Origin: Yponomeuta sedellus | Taxonomy: Eukaryota > Arthropoda > Insecta > Lepidoptera > Yponomeutidae | Assembly: GCA_934045075.1 (NCBI GenBank) | Contig: OW203749.1 | Coordinates: forward strand, 1,426,001-1,490,000 | DNA: 64,000 nt | Direction: 5' to 3' | Part shown: one piece after another, positions 14,501-21,635 of the stretch | Layout of the letters: the number at the start of each line of letters is the position of its first letter | Numbering within the stretch: position 1 is the first letter of the stretch | Position numbers and translations under genes: made by a program | Notes under the pieces: generated by a model | The model's input: the letters and a program-made list of their open reading frames with translations, nothing else | What the model was told of the DNA's origin: nothing | The model's database searches: none

Positions 14501-17500
14501 CGTTAAGAGAATTCTTTAAAGAAACAAACATCCTGACAGTTGCCAGCCAGTATATCTATGAAAATATTATGTATGTCAGGAAAAATATTAGCAACTTTAA
14601 AACTGCAGGTATAAAAACCTATTTAGAGGCTAAAAATTTCACCCATGCCGGGATTCGAACCCGCAACCTCTGGCTATCCGTGCCAGCGCTTTACCAATTG
14701 AACTGCAGGTAGCCAACATAATGTAAATACCAGAAATAAACATAAACTTTTGATCCCAAGATTTAGGCTGGCAAAAGATTTTATTGTAGAAGCGTATACA
14801 TCCTTCATGGGGCATTGTATACGCTTCTACAATAAAATCCCTGAAGATATATTAAGTTCGACTGAAGCGCGGTTCAAAAAATGTGTAAAGTACACTTTGT
14901 GCCAAAAGAGCTACTATAATATTAAGCATTATTTAGATGACAATGATGTCTGGAATTCAAGCATATAAAATTCACGAGTTTTGTAGAATCTGTGTAAATT
15001 CTGTTAATTGAGGAATTTGAAAAGACTAAGTTTGGAGTTATTTGTCAATTTTTTCTCCAAAATGATCCAGATTTTGAAATGGACACCTAGTTTGACTTTT
15101 AACGTTCATTAAGCCGCAGTATCTGCGCTACTTTGCATAAAATCTTTTCATTTCATTTCTTAGTAAATACTCTCCTTATTACTTTATTTAGTGAGAGGTT
15201 TATTTTTTTTATTTTTTTTTCGAAATTTTCTGGAACCCCTGCTGGGGATCGTGGAACCCTAGGTTTCCGCGGAACACACTTTTGAGTATGACTGCCCTAG
15301 GCCGACACGACACACACGACAGCATAGTTTATAAATACCGCCAGCCAACTCGAGCCGCAGTTCGGCCGCGTGCTCGCGCAAATGCTCGCGGCGGGGGGCG
15401 CGGGGGGCGCTCGGCGCGGGCGCATCGCCTAGCACCAAGCGCTGGAGCGAAGCCCCCTCTGTGTGCGCGCTCTGAAACCAAAGACAAGGCATTTCAACAC
15501 ACTTCACACTTAAATTATAATGGCGAAAGTTTGTGAGTGTGAAATGAAATTAGAAAAGGTTTTATACAAAGCAGAAACTGCGGCTTAACGAACGTTACAA
15601 TTCAGACTAGGTGTCCATTTCAAAATCTAGATCATTGTGGAGAAAAAATGCACAAAAATCTCCAAACTTAGTTTTTTCAAAGTTAATAAATAACATAGTT
15701 TACATATTTAAAAACCTATTTAGAGGCTAAAAATTTCACCCATGCCGGGATTCGAACCCGCAACCTCTGGCTATCCGTACCAGCGCTCTACCAATTGAGG
15801 TTGCGGGTTCGAATCCCGGCATGGGTGAAATTTTTAGCCTCTAAATAGGTTTTTAAATTTGTTCCTTAGCACGGGTTAGTGCATTAAAAATAAAAATAGT
15901 GTAATAGTTTACATATATTAATATAAAACAGAACTCATGCATTGTACTAGCTTTAATTCCAGACATTATTGTCATCTAAATAATCGTTTATGTTATAGTA
16001 GCCCTTTTGGCACAAAGTGTGCTTAACATATGTTTTGAACCGCGTTTCAGGCTAGTGTATGTTTGTTGCTTCGTCACGTCTAAACGGCTGGAGCGATTGT
16101 AATATCTTGATTTTACGTAAAAACTTACATAATCAAGGCACTATATCTGTAAGCGCAGCAGTGGGGTAACCTGGTAGACGTAGTGATATAAATCTGGTTT
16201 ATGGAGCTGGCTCTTTAATAAAACAAACACGGGAATCCTGTAGATATCTCACATGATATTGTTCAAAATATATAGACGTATTACAAATATATGGAGAAAT
16301 TTTAGAGAGAGAGTGTTGCTACACTCAACAAACGGAAACGTCAAAACTGAAAAGCTTGCCATATCAAGCTTGTATTATTGCATTAAGTGCGCATACGTGA
16401 GAAAAAATACGGTCTTTCTAATAATATCAAGTGTAAGCGAGACTGTGTGTGAGGGTGTATGTGTTTGTGTATAACCTGGTCAGTGGCGCGCTGGTCATCG
16501 CGGATGGCCCTCAGCACTCGCCGCACCACATTGGTCGCCGCCGGCTGCAGCGGCAGGGCGCGAGACGCCAGCCTTCCGACTGAGCGCACCGATGCGCAGA
16601 GCTCACTGGAAGAATATTAACATACCATACCATAAATAACATAATCATGTGGGGTACAGCGATATCATTCCGATGCAAAACCTAACTGCAATGTAGGTAC
16701 TCGGGGCTGCAAGTGATGCAAATTACTTCAGCCAGATGTCGCTGCCTGTACGTAATACAGAGAGTATTGTTAAGAGGTTCGAAATTTCACTGATGCCGGT
16801 GAGTCGCCCATTAGCTGAGTTGGAAAGAGCGCTGGCACGGATAGCCAGAGGTCGTGGGTTCGAATTCCGATATGGGTGGAATGTTTAGCCTCTGAATAGG
16901 GTTTTTAAAAATACCATAACCTCGTATCATGACCTCTCGAATCACTCGTAGCCGCGGCTGCCTTAGTCATCTTAAACGTTTACGAAGGTTAAGGAATATA
17001 GGGCGCGTTCAGTGCGTGGATGAGTGATCGTCTATGACTAACGTTAGGGGCATTTTTCCGTGCGGTTCCGTGCTTCGCAAGGCACGTTAAGCAGTGGGTG
17101 CCGTCTGCCGTCGATAGATGGCATTCGTTAAGCCAAGTTAGAGGCCTTAGGGCTTGAAAACTTCAGAAAGTAAGACCAGCCACTAGTCTTGCAAGCCCCC
17201 ACCAATCCGGACTCGGCCCCCGTGGTGGAGTATGGCCGAATCTTCCTGCGATGCAGAAAGAGACCCGTGCCCCCCCGACGGGATATACAAGGGTTGATAT
17301 CGACTTAGGTACATATCGTAACTTACAAATCGATTGCGCAGCTTCTTCCCGAACTTTAAAGGTTTATATTTATTTACGCCATAATTACAAATGAATAGTT
17401 TCAGATTTATTGCCGTATTTGTAGTGTAAGACGTTATCACTTGCCATATTTCATAGTTAGTTGGTACTTGTATTTTTTTCTGCGGCATAAAATATGGAAA

Positions 17501-20500
17501 CGTTTTTTTGGCGTTATGTTAGGTGTGTGTGTGAGTTGTGTGTGTGTGTAAAGTGTGTGTGTGTCTGCGTTAGGTGTATGTGAGAGTTGGGTGTGTGTGA
17601 GTCTAAGTTAAGTGAGTATTTGTATGTGAGACGCGTGTGTGTTTTATATTTATTCAATATAATGTTGAATCAACTTACGAGGCTGTGGCGTCGCCCGAGT
17701 CTGCAATGATTTGCTCCAGCAAGGTGAGCGTGGCCAGTGCGACGTTACCTGACCCTGAGATTTTGCTGCGAACAAAAAACAAGTCAAGAGTTTGTACTTA
17801 AAAACATAAAGAGAAAGAAAGGCATTTTTTATGCCAACAAGACACATCACAGAGACAAAAAAATATATACATAAAATTGACGTAATTATGACAGCAACAG
17901 TCACCTCCCTAGTGTCAAAGAGCGGTGGTAGCGAAGCGGCGTAGAACGCCGGCTTCTCAATCGGGAGGTCGTGGGCTCAAACCCCGGCATGTGCCAATGA
18001 CTTTGTTTTCTAAGTTATGTACATTTGTGAAATTATTGTAGCAATACCACTCGCCGACGGTGAAGGAAAACATCGTAAGGAAACCCTAGTGTCTGAGGTG
18101 TTAGCGTACCTCAGCGCTTGCTACGATCAATGGCCCAACTATGAGGCTAAGTGAGGAAATCTCAGGTCTAACTAACTATAACCGCAACAGAAATAATCGA
18201 AACAAAAAAACATAGGTTTAGCCTGTGGTGTGTCTAGATTGCCACTAAAGGCTGACGCAGCGCAGAGGGAGCGAGCTGATTTTCAGTCAGTGCCCGAAGT
18301 AATATGGACGTAAGAGTAAAAAACAAACCAAAAAAGGATTGTTTCCTGTAAAGTAGGAGTGGGTCGTTGTCCGATTTTTCGACGACGAAACGCAACCGTT
18401 TTTTCTGGAACGAAAACAGGTCCTCGAAACGGTCCTCGTTCGCAACTGATTTCATTGTATGCGAACGAGCAAGGCGCAGAGGACGGTCGAACGAGTGCGA
18501 ACGAGACGAAATCACGAAACATCGGAAAAAATAAGTTGTTTTACACGATATTCGACTGTATAATCATAGACATAAAGATTACTTTATTGTATCACAGACC
18601 AAAACGAACGGAACGAGCAAGGAGCCGACGACGACGTCGCAATGATCTCATTACGTTCTAGGCTCTATTAATATAGCACTAAAGGACATATCCGCGTCAA
18701 ACAATCTAAGGACTGGTCTCGCGACGAACAAACGCTGGCACTGCTTTAGAGTCGCTGGCACTGCTTTAGAATGAAACGTAAAACGGTCCTATCGTCGCGG
18801 AACACAAAACGGTCTTATAAAACGGTTCGTCTTTGCAACGATCACGCCTACTGTAAAGAATACGAGAATAAGAGTAATAATATTAATTGTGAGCATAGAC
18901 ATGGGTTACAAATTTAGCAGTAACAGTTGCCATCTATAATATAAAAATGAATCGCTAAATGTGTTGGTAAGCGCAAATCTCGAGAGCAGCTACACCGATT
19001 TCGTTAATTCCTTTCTTAGAATATTCCTTGAAGAACCAGGATGGTTCTTACAGAAAGAAAAATAAAAAAATAATTAAAGAATCGACTATTAGGCGGTACG
19101 AAGTTCGCTGGGTCAGCTAGTTTAAAATAGATTCACCAAATCTTACCTTAACAGGTGTACTCGCATTCATCCATCCTTTACATATTTTTTACATACATGA
19201 TGGAAACAGTAACAAATCAGAACTGTAATAGGTAAGTCAATTGGTAGAGCGCTGGCACGGATAGCCAGAGGTTGCGGGTTCGAATCCCGGCATGGGTGAA
19301 ATTTTTTGCCTCTAAATAGGTTTTTAAATTTGTTCCTTAGCATGGGTTAGTGCATTAAAAATAAAAATAGTGTAATCATGTGGGTACAGTGATATCGTTC
19401 CGATGTTAAACCTAACTGCAAAGTAGGTAGTCGGGGCTGTAAGTAATGCAATTTACTTAAGTCAGATGTCGCTGCCTGTACGTAATACAGAGAATATTGT
19501 AAAGAGAATATTGAGTCGCCCATTGGCTCAATTGGTAGAGCGCTGGTACGGATAGCCAGAGGTTGCGGGTTTGAATCCTGGCATGGGTGAAATTTTTAGC
19601 CTCTAAATAGGTTTTTAAAAATGTAATAGGTAAGATTTTTAAATAAAAATCCTTATCTATATGTATGAGATCATCCTAAAATCGTTATCAACCCTTGTAT
19701 GTCCCCACTGCTGGGGCACGGGTCTCCTCCTGCATCGCAGGAAGGCCAGGCCATACGCCACCACGGGGGCCAAGTCCGGGTTGGCATCCTAAAATATAGA
19801 GTAATATTAATACTAAGTAATATTAATAACACACACACACACACAAATGCTACATGTAAACATCCAAGAAAGGATTTTTTTTCTTAAGCCGGGGATCGAA
19901 CCTGAGACCTCTTGCATGGTAGGCAGATGCGCTACCGCTGCACCACAGAGGCCGTCAAACAAACCTGTTACTGTTTGACGGCCTCGGTGGCGCAGCTGTC
20001 TGGCACGCTGGCTGTAAAACCGAAGGTCTCGGGTTCGAACCCGAGACCTTCGGTCAAACTAGGAAACGAATTTTTCTAGTTTGTCTCGCTCGGGTCTTGA
20101 ATGTTATCTACCTGTATTGTTGAGTTAGCACCCGCAACTTCAACTTTACCCACCAACCGTAATTTTAGTTGAACTTAGTATGGGGCTAGCAAGATCTGTG
20201 TAATATGTCCAAGAATATTTATTATTATTTCATAACTGTAATTTTTAGGGAAAAATATAGCTAGAGCAGGCTCATGTGCATCACTTCATACTGTACGGTA
20301 AAAGTAACTAAATTGATTATCTTGTCCTTAATTAAAAATAGTGAACCCGATTGGTGAGTGAAGTTGGAGTTGGGTTACTTATCATAGTACTTAATGCTGT
20401 AATAACGTTGTGTCTTTTCTTTTATTCGAATGATGTATGATTAAAATTATATCTACATTCGCTGAACACCTGTCTACCCACTACAGCATCTTCTGAAGAT

Positions 20501-20627
20501 GAAAAAATTGGTCTAAAAACGAGAAAAACTGGTTGACGTACCCATTTCTAATATCTGCCAGGAATTTTATCACTAACTCCGCATGTTTGGGCTCCAGCTC
20601 CACTGGTGCCTCAGCTTGTGGAGTCAT
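2451..20627 (-). CDS. eIF2Bbeta: Translation initiation factor eIF2B subunit beta (10 exons, complete)
   Basis: eIF2B is the guanine-nucleotide exchange factor that recharges eIF2 with GTP in the cytosol; beta is one of its regulatory subunits. Exons in transcript order: 20627-20542, 17765-17679, 16605-16476, 15471-15339, 13756-13611, 12479-12384, 11167-11072, 8496-8396, 5270-5184, 2523-2451. Every junction is AG/GT and phases agree; the total is 1035 nt, 344 residues plus stop, close to the ~350 residues of animal homologues. Recognisable blocks: LVIKFLADIRNG near the N terminus, ATNVVRRVLRAIRDD (exon 3), AEHAHSDELLL (exon 5), IAGLMSRVNK then VVLGVSAVLASGALAACG (exons 6-7), LAPLYKLTP (exon 8), YDVVPADHITLFLTN (exon 9), and SYIYRLLSELYDPSDYEL at the C terminus. 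This is the helical N-terminal part plus the Rossmann-like fold shared by eIF2B alpha/beta/delta. Introns are full of SINEs and MITEs. The assignment rests on remembered family similarity, not a search. Confidence 0.93.
3286..3790 (+). pseudogene. Penelope-like element 3' remnant
   Basis: The frame from 3286 reads KSAIAEHLLESGSNHWIELQ, then SRIVREAVEIKQHKKFNRKC and GFKLS, resembling the C-terminal end of the GIY-YIG endonuclease of Penelope-like retroelements. The downstream GTCGAAACGTCGAGGTAAAA and CGCGATTAAGCCCCGAAAA resemble their 3' ends. From memory of the family, not a search. Confidence 0.6.
3999..4262 (-). mobile_element. SINE-A reverse copy with forward tail
   Basis: A reverse tRNA-like unit (CTCGAAACCGCGACC; CCCAACTGAGCTAAT), then GTCCTTAGCACGGGTTAGTG in forward sense at the right end. 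Other simple or broken SINE-A copies: 11195-11271 (-), 23424-23690 (+), 24102-24258 (+), 26221-26462 (-), 30991-31066 (-), 31589-31690 (+), 32668-32816 (+), 32927-33060 (-), 41782-41990 (-), 50696-50920 (+), and a tail scrap at 42942-42965. Confidence 0.75.
4323..4578 (+). repeat. LINE 3' UTR copy (GAAGAAG-tailed)
   Basis: TAAAAGGCGACTAAGGGACA, CAGCAGCGCCCCCTGCAGTA, then GGAGGGCTGTGTCCAGCAGT and AGAAGAAG. Further copies: 10850-11036 (plus) and 48371-48556 (minus). Confidence 0.65.
5184..5270 (-). CDS. eIF2Bbeta: eIF2B-beta exon 9
   Basis: Acceptor GTTTACCAG|GAG and donor CT|GTAAGT. Encodes SADSGACSPYAPRYDVVPAD then HITLFLTN, matching PxFDYVPPELITLFISN. A foldback SINE (5292-5559) ends about 20 bp upstream of this acceptor, so the branch-point region may be SINE-derived. 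Confidence 0.93.
5292..5559 (+). mobile_element. SINE-A foldback copy with target-site duplication
   Basis: Starts with a reversed SINE 3' end (CACTAACCCGTGCTAAGG, CCTATTTAGAGGCTAAAAAT), then a forward copy with tRNA-like boxes (TTAGCTCAGTTGGATAGAGC; GGTTCGAATCCCGG). CATACAAATACAT flanks the whole (5279-5291, 5560-5572), so it inserted as one unit. Confidence 0.88.
5575..5762 (+). mobile_element. Helitron-like element (Lep1-like, non-autonomous)
   Basis: TCTATAATATAAAAATGAAT start, GTAAGCGCAAATCTCGAGAG, and end GGTACGAAGTTCGCTGAGTC. It begins right after the SINE at 5292-5559. Copies: 2211-2338 (-), 18943-19120 (+, ends GGTCAGCTAGT), 23879-24056 (-), 58854-59035 (+), 62820-63303 (-, split by a SINE). 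The GCTGGGTCAGC hairpin before CTAGT and a TC start fit Helitron ends. Confidence 0.65.
6063..6400 (+). mobile_element. SINE-A foldback copy
   Basis: A reversed tail fragment (TTAAAAACCTATTTAGAGGC), then a full forward copy from TCATGTGGGTACAGTGATAT to GTGCATTAAAAATAAAAATA. A clear duplication was not fixed. Confidence 0.8.
6843..7372. mobile_element. SINE-A full-length inverted dimer (530-bp palindrome)
   Basis: A full reverse copy and a full forward copy meet head-to-head around 7120 (GGTACAATGTACCGGGTACG). Tails point outward. AATTAGTAATTTTA flanks the whole at 6829-6842 and 7373-7386. Confidence 0.92.
8396..8496 (-). CDS. eIF2Bbeta: eIF2B-beta exon 8
   Basis: Acceptor TCCGCAG|GTG and donor TACGA|GTGAGT. 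Encodes VLALAPLYKLTPRHARELQR then LNALASPSAAVPY, like the VxAPxYKLSP...F...SPxEVLPY stretch of homologues. Ends in phase 2. Confidence 0.92.
8534..8885 (+). mobile_element. SINE-A foldback copy
   Basis: A short reversed tail with CCACACATGCCGG, then a forward copy with A and B boxes and the tail GCACGGGTTAGTGCATTAAA. Just upstream of eIF2B-beta exon 8 in transcript terms. Confidence 0.75.
9268..9515 (+). mobile_element. SINE-A minimal foldback plus forward 5' fragment
   Basis: Two almost perfect inverted 75-bp tails enclose only about 35 bp of tRNA-like sequence (TTGGTAGAGCGCTGGCACGG). They are followed by TCATGTGGGTACAGTGATAT, the SINE body start, which breaks off near 9515. Confidence 0.75.
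9597..10120 (+). mobile_element. Solo LTR (copy 1)
   Basis: 524 bp beginning TGTCGCGGTCCTATCC and ending GCCCGTAACA (TG...CA), with ATAT duplicated on each side. A TATA box (GGATATAAATAGCGA) lies near 9837. No internal retroelement sequence is adjacent. In eIF2B-beta intron 7. The 4-bp duplication fits Gypsy-type elements. Confidence 0.85.
10390..10772 (-). mobile_element. SINE family F copy
   Basis: On the minus strand, AGCGGTGGTAGCTCAGTGGG with B box ATGTTCGATCCCGAG (decayed), then a 300-bp tail shared with a second copy at 32165-32555 (-). The tail shares ACTTTGTTTAATTTC-type sequence with family E. Confidence 0.65.
11072..11167 (-). CDS. eIF2Bbeta: eIF2B-beta exon 7
   Basis: Acceptor AATTTAAG|GTG and donor GTGCCG|GTAAGT. 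96 nt, 32 codons starting VVLGVSAVLASGALAACGAA and ending LAAKHYNVP. This is the VIIGTxxVLANGALxAxxGxxxLALAAKHHxxP block. Confidence 0.94.
11636..11836 (+). mobile_element. SINE family C copy
   Basis: tRNA-like head GTGGCGTAGCGGTAGCGCGT ... GGTTCGAATCCCGG, an A-run, then CCAGGTCTTGGATGTTTACA and ACAGGGTATCCTAGTGTGGG. Other copies: 62597-62812 (+), 2936-3115 (-), 19861-19957 (-, partial). Confidence 0.75.
12384..12479 (-). CDS. eIF2Bbeta: eIF2B-beta exon 6
   Basis: Acceptor TCCCGCAG|ACA and donor AACAAG|GTACTA. 96 nt, 32 codons: TEAMAARLATAGVPVTVVSA then AIAGLMSRVNK. It matches the family block GHxMAxxLxxAGIxxTxIxDxAIFAxMSRVNK. Confidence 0.94.
13057..13135 (-). pseudogene. Decayed partial copy of eIF2B-beta exon 5
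   Basis: On the plus strand, CACACCTGGGTATGATGCAG...ATGATCAGCCG and CGTCGCTAACAGCAGCTCGT mirror the real exon at 13606-13735 (CACACCTGTGAATGATGCGG...ATGACCAGCCG, CGCCGCTAACAGCAGCTCGT). About 50 nt of the middle is deleted. It sits on the other side of the MITE 13256-13602. Confidence 0.8.
13256..13602 (-). mobile_element. Tc1/mariner-type MITE (copy 2), next to eIF2B-beta exon 5 donor
   Basis: CAGTACTACACA ... TGTGTAGCACTG between TA dinucleotides. In transcript orientation it starts at intron position +9, directly after GTGTGT and TA. Confidence 0.85.
13611..13756 (-). CDS. eIF2Bbeta: eIF2B-beta exon 5
   Basis: Acceptor TTTTAAG|GT and donor CACAG|GTGTGT. Encodes ALAALAAEHAHSDELLLAAG and then WLKAAATRKCRLVIPHHSQ, the AAQAxEHIHxxE...FLKxAA...KFHVIV block of the family. 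A Tc1/mariner-type MITE begins only 8 bp into the following intron, and a decayed partial copy of the exon lies at 13057-13135. Confidence 0.93.
14520..15150 (+). pseudogene. LINE 3' end with SINE inserted
   Basis: Reads ASQYIYENIMYVRKNISNFK before and FMGHCIRFYNKIPEDIL, CQKSYYNIKHYLDDNDVW after a SINE-A insert (14612-14700). It is followed by a 3' UTR (GAAATGGACACCTAGTTT, GTTCATTAAGCCGCAG, CTTTTCATTTCATTTC). This is a lepidopteran LINE C terminus. Confidence 0.7.
14612..14700 (-). mobile_element. SINE-A truncated copy in a LINE
   Basis: 89 bp, tail and B-box half only, flanked by AACTGCAGGTA (14601-14611, 14701-14711). Its left flank reappears inside the SINE at 34206-34744. Confidence 0.9.
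15339..15471 (-). CDS. eIF2Bbeta: eIF2B-beta exon 4
   Basis: Acceptor GGTTTCAG|AGC and donor GGCG|GTATTT. Encodes SAHTEGASLQRLVLGDAPAP, then a Pro/Arg/Ala-rich spacer and the helix REHLREHAAELRLELAG. Very GC-rich compared with its introns. 133 nt, ends in phase 1. Confidence 0.9.
15541..16057 (-). pseudogene. LINE 3' end, reverse, with foldback SINE inserted
   Basis: Reverse copy of the LINE tail at 14520-15150, split by SINE-A 15708-15903. The C-terminal coding fragment lies at 15960-16057 in reverse. Confidence 0.7.
15708..15903. mobile_element. SINE-A foldback copy in a LINE
   Basis: Reverse tail and tRNA half, then forward tRNA half and tail, forming a hairpin of about 85 bp per arm. 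ATAGTTTACATAT flanks it (15695-15707, 15904-15916). Confidence 0.92.
16476..16605 (-). CDS. eIF2Bbeta: eIF2B-beta exon 3
   Basis: Acceptor TTCCAG|T and donor ACCAG|GTTATA. Encodes SELCASVRSVGRLASRALPL followed by NVVRRVLRAIRDD, the conserved VRRVLxIIRxxY helix. 130 nt, ends in phase 0. Confidence 0.92.
16645..16910 (+). mobile_element. SINE-A forward copy
   Basis: Simple monomer from TCATGTGGGGTACAGCGATA to CTGAATAGGGTTTTTAAAA. Flanking ATACCATAA-like direct repeats are approximate. Confidence 0.8.
17519..17642 (+). repeat. GT-rich low-complexity tract
   Basis: GTGTGTGAGTTGTGTGTGTG and variants, in eIF2B-beta intron 2 close to exon 2. A similar tract (GTGTGAGTGTGCGAGTGAGG) lies at 8256-8335. 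Confidence 0.8.
17679..17765 (-). CDS. eIF2Bbeta: eIF2B-beta exon 2
   Basis: Acceptor TTCGCAG|C and donor TC|GTAAGT. The C completes Gly from exon 1. The frame reads KISGSGNVALATLTLLEQII, matching the TLxLLRQII region of animal eIF2B-beta. 87 nt, ends in phase 2. Confidence 0.9.
17920..18180 (+). mobile_element. SINE family E copy
   Basis: AGCGGTGGTAGCGAAGCGGC ... GGGCTCAAACCCCGG, then ACTTTGTTTTCTAAGTTATG and AGGAAACCCTAGTGTCTGAG. Another copy at 57373-57588; a partial one at 26505-26700. Confidence 0.7.
18943..19120 (+). mobile_element. Helitron-like element, best-preserved copy
   Basis: Complete from TCTATAATATAAAAATGAAT to GCTGGGTCAGCTAG with T following. About 178 bp, no coding capacity. 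In eIF2B-beta intron 1. Confidence 0.68.
19237..19621 (+). mobile_element. SINE-A head-to-tail dimer
   Basis: A 5'-truncated unit runs through its tail (GTGCATTAAAAATAAAAATA) directly into a second full unit (TCATGTGGGTACAGTGATAT). TGTAATAGGTAAG flanks the pair (19224-19236, 19622-19634). Confidence 0.92.
19974..20225 (+). mobile_element. SINE family D copy
   Basis: tRNA-like head GCCTCGGTGGCGCAGCTGTC ... GGTTCGAACCCGAG, then CAAACTAGGAAACGAATTTT and GTCTCGCTCGGGTCTTGAAT. Other copies: 592-790 (-), 22672-22912 (+), 30037-30300 (-). It lies head-to-head with the SINE-C at 19861. Confidence 0.72.
20542..20627 (-). CDS. eIF2Bbeta: eIF2B-beta exon 1 (start codon)
   Basis: ATG at 20627-20625, then 28 codons (MTPQAEAPVELEPKHAEL...) and GG of a split Gly codon. 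The donor is ATGG|GTACGT. The start is chosen because it opens the first exon with an N-terminal eIF2B-beta-like helix, and it faces the Su(fu) start 875 bp away. Confidence 0.88.
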
Positions 20628-21502
20628 TGCTGTATGTACCTCAGAAATACACAATTTTTTAAAATTGTTATGAAATTATGAAGAAAACATAACCTCAACT
20701 CAACAACCTCACAAATTTTTTTTTTTTAATAAAGGGTTTTACGGCCCTGGATCCGTGTCCTTTTGAGCCTTGAGTATTGTATTAGTTTTTTATAGTATTA
20801 GTTTTCAGATAAGAGCACTTATCACTTCCGTATCACTTCACTATAATGTTCAGTTTTTCCAGTCACTTTAAATTTTTATTCCACTGTTCATAATGAATTT
20901 ATATAAGGGGGCGAAAAAGGTAGGATTGCTAAGTAGATTTGGAAGAAGAGTTGGTGTAGGGACACCCGTTTCGCAGCTGATTGTGTCAAGTTCCGTGATA
21001 AGTATTAATCTGTGCAATTTAAATTCTTGACAGTTGAGCACGAGATGGTTTAGGTCGGCGTTTTCAGTTCAACCTCACAAATTCCCGTATTCACAGATTA
21101 AGTAGATAGAGACACACACAGAACAGGCGACTTATCTGTGGGCGACACACTACACACTATTCTGTGTGACAGACGGTCTTTCTTTTCTTAATCTTAATCT
21201 ATTTAATCTGTTATTTCTTCTTCATCTTCTTGTGATTTCCGTGATTTCTTGGAAGATTTCTTGGACAATCAGTGCACAGTGCACTGAGTCCATAAAACAG
21301 AATTGAATTGAATTGTGATTTCTTGGGAAATTCAGATCTGAGGGGCTATTTCTTCAGAAAACGAACTTTTTTACTAGCATCAGCACTGTCTAATTTGTGC
21401 ATCAACCGACTTAGCTCCTCTTAAGAGAAAAGGATCAGCACTGCCTAAACTGGCGTGATTGGTCAACAATCCAAAGTGCTCTTCGTGTTAGTTCTCGCTA
21501 TT
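20628..21502. promoter_or_regulatory. Divergent promoter region between eIF2B-beta and Su(fu)
   Basis: The 875 bp between the two start codons must hold both 5' UTRs and promoters. It is AT-rich. A TATATAAGG-like string lies near 20899, but no initiator or 5' end can be fixed from sequence alone. A short dispersed repeat fragment (GGACAATCAGTG... to ACAGAATTGAATTG) lies at 21262-21315 and recurs near 8000, so part of the region is repeat-derived. Confidence 0.6.
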
Positions 21503-21635
21503 ATGAGTTCCGAAGGCACTGGGGCTCCGCCTCCGAGCAGCAGCACACTGCAATTCCTAGCGGAAGCTCGGCTAGGGCGCCCCGAGCCTGCCGCGGCCGC
21601 CGCTCCGCCACCCAATGTGCCTGCAGTATCACAAG
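21503..21635 (+). CDS. Su(fu): Su(fu) exon 1 (start codon)
   Basis: ATG 21503, MSSEGTGAPPPSSSTLQFLA, then an Ala/Pro-rich tail; donor CAAG|GTAACG in phase 1. Chosen because the single leftover G joins the GT of exon 2 to give Gly in frame. The upstream in-frame stretch back to 21455 lacks an ATG. This N terminus is not conserved in the family, so confidence is lower than for exons 2-6. Confidence 0.75.

Noticed and set aside
21455..21502. Upstream start of Su(fu) at 21455
   Set aside because: The codon at 21455 is GTG, not ATG. The first in-frame ATG is at 21503.
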